This document shows positions 33,831 through 34,486 of a stretch of DNA of 34,486 nt, piece after piece. Source of the stretch: Spirochaetota bacterium (GTDB lineage Bacteria > Spirochaetota > UBA4802 > UBA5550); NCBI GenBank assembly GCA_022709405.1, contig JAKLIV010000021.1, forward strand, positions 1 through 34,486, read 5' to 3'. Position numbers and translations under genes: made by a program. Under the pieces are notes generated by a model. The model ran no database searches. It was not told the DNA's origin and worked only from the letters and a program-made list of their open reading frames with translations. How positions within the stretch are numbered: position 1 is the stretch's first letter; the number at the start of each line of letters is the position of its first letter.

Positions 33831-33975
33831 CGAGTCCCTCCGGTATTTTATATTCTTTGCGCTGCCTGAATTCTTCCCGCTTGCCTTTATTCCAGGAACT
33901 CACCGGACGATAAAATCCAGCGACCCTGGAATAAACCTCAGTCGGAACCTTGATATCATGATGCTTTTCGTTCAT
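33802..33975 (-). CDS. Free-standing NrdD-like glycyl-radical-loop peptide
   Basis: A 57-aa protein whose centre (residues 12-36: TEVYSRVAGFYRPVSSWNKG then KREEF) matches the C-terminal glycyl-radical loop of class III anaerobic ribonucleotide reductase, with G20 in the radical position (RVxG followed by an aromatic) and the family RPV-x2-WNxGK-x2-EF tail. The catalytic barrel and the four zinc cysteines of full NrdD are absent. By analogy with YfiD/GrcA, the spare radical domain of pyruvate formate-lyase, it may complement a split or damaged NrdD. The alternative is the small half of a split NrdD. AGGAGA precedes the ATG; a GTG 24 nt upstream is less likely. It sits in the phage-like cassette and overlaps both neighbours. 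Confidence 0.65.
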   Translation of the reverse strand: MNEKHHDIKVPTEVYSRVAGFYRPVSSWNKGKREEFRQRKEYKIPEGLDDKRRCNES

Positions 33976-34120
33976 GATTCTCCTGCTTATCGAGCTCACG
34001 ATCGGCTTGGATGATTTTTTGAATCGCTATGCGTGTTTTTTGTGAAAGCCGCTTAATTCTCCGTGGAGGGTTTTTGCGCATCGCCTCGACTCGATTGATT
34101 GCATGAATAATATTTTTCAT
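33956..34120 (-). CDS. Hypothetical 54-aa basic protein
   Basis: Small, highly basic helical protein (AINRVEAMRKNPPRRIKRLS then QKTRIAIQKIIQADRELDKQ). A strong AAGGAG lies before the ATG. It begins 12 nt after the endopeptidase-like gene and overlaps the glycyl-radical peptide gene by 20 nt. The charge would suit nucleic-acid or protein binding; nothing more can be said. Confidence 0.5.
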   Translation of the reverse strand: MKNIIHAINRVEAMRKNPPRRIKRLSQKTRIAIQKIIQADRELDKQENHERKAS

Positions 34121-34132
34121 AACGTCTCCTTT

Positions 34133-34486
34133 TTATGAAATGTAAAATTCATCGCGATCGAATAGCATATATGAAAATGTTCGCTGTCCGGTTTGCTTCG
34201 CGATTGAAAGAATTATCTGTAAATCTGCAGGGTTTTGAAGGACTTGGCATCCATAAGAATATGCGCCAATTATTTTTGATCCATGAATTGACGCCCGATG
34301 TAAATTGATCCCGAAATACCCCCTTTCCACGGGATCGGTTTCATCCTGGACGCCATCCCGATCACGATCACGCCAGATCACGACTTCGTTGCCGGTTTGA
34401 ATAAACGCTTCATGGGCGAAGGCCTGATTTGATTTGGCATGAATCCCGATCATCCAGATGTCGCGATGATATCCGAGGCAGAGATG
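34133..34486 (-). CDS. Phage-type YkuD-like (SxGC) protein with calcium-loop motif (5'-truncated by window edge)
   Basis: The frame is open to the right edge, so the N-terminus is missing; the in-window ATG at 34453 is internal. Counting from it, a DxDxDGxxD loop (29-37, WRDRDRDGVQDETD) of the EF-hand/dockerin type is followed by YFGINLHRA (46-54) and SYGCQVL (66-72). The paired G-I-N-x-H and S-x-G-C motifs recall the His and Cys of L,D-transpeptidase (YkuD) folds and occur in small phage proteins near lysis genes. It is likely a peptidoglycan-acting enzyme, though the catalytic reading is inference. It is the most upstream gene seen in the minus-strand cassette. Confidence 0.6.
   Translation of the reverse strand, partial: HLCLGYHRDIWMIGIHAKSNQAFAHEAFIQTGNEVVIWRDRDRDGVQDETDPVERGYFGINLHRASIHGSKIIGAYSYGCQVLQNPADLQIILSIAKQTGQRTFSYMLFDRDEFYIS

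Noticed and set aside
1..34486. CRISPR arrays, tRNA or rRNA genes, intact insertion sequences, group II introns
   Set aside because: No regularly spaced repeats, cloverleaf, rRNA-like stretch or transposase coding sequence was seen on either strand by eye.

Overview
The window is 34.5 kb of bacterial chromosome with moderate G+C coding regions, AT-rich gaps, Shine-Dalgarno starts and sigma70-like promoters. The gene content (TolC/RND efflux, outer-membrane-type export, bacterioferritin, a 7TM-DISM/MCP receptor, PAS/HisKA_2 kinase, SpoIIE phosphatase, a bis-MGD molybdo/tungsto-enzyme) points to a Gram-negative, probably anaerobic or facultative signalling-rich bacterium. Several proteins (the HATPase-like protein at 19.5 kb, the MMPL-type RND, the free-standing NrdD-tail peptide) look spirochaetal to me, but this is a recollection-based inference and no rRNA is present to settle it.

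Layout. 0-6.5 kb: end of a 7TM-DISM/chemoreceptor fusion; then on the minus strand a HEAT-repeat protein, the trkA-trkH potassium uptake operon and a short-chain dehydrogenase. 6.6-9.2 kb (plus): a YbiT-type ABC-F ATPase with a ruined second P-loop, and a 7-TM membrane protein of unknown function behind a consensus promoter. 9.2-14.4 kb (minus): a four-gene unit tetR - [4Fe-4S] protein - bis-MGD oxidoreductase - MOT1-type molybdate/sulfate transporter. It is headed by a 28-bp perfect palindrome lying inside a TTGACA-N17-TATTAT promoter that abuts the tetR start codon. The oxyanion transporter is fused to the metalloenzyme by a 4-nt stop/start overlap, so cofactor supply and enzyme appear to be made together.

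14.4-25 kb: an NHL-propeller lipoprotein, a membrane SpoIIE phosphatase, a second copy (6 TM) of the unknown membrane family, a cysteine-rich protein, a PNPOx-fold protein, a degenerate HATPase-like protein, bacterioferritin, a PAS-kinase/receiver pair with a YkgJ-type cysteine-cluster protein, and an AmpG-like MFS permease. 25-32.4 kb (plus): an efflux locus of TolC-family protein, RND pump (no membrane-fusion gene), TetR with a classic palindromic operator at its start codon, and an MMPL/RND exporter that has lost its C-terminal membrane half. The tolC leader carries an 83-nt nested inverted repeat.

32.4-34.5 kb: beyond the broken RND gene the character changes abruptly to eight very short, mostly overlapping minus-strand genes, each with its own strong Shine-Dalgarno. 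I read it as the edge of a prophage or other mobile element (lysis-type region). It includes a YkuD-like SxGC protein with a calcium-loop motif, two tiny single-TM peptides, and a 57-aa peptide that is essentially only the glycyl-radical loop of anaerobic ribonucleotide reductase (NrdD). This last region holds the most unusual biology in the window. No tRNA, rRNA, CRISPR array or intact insertion sequence was seen.
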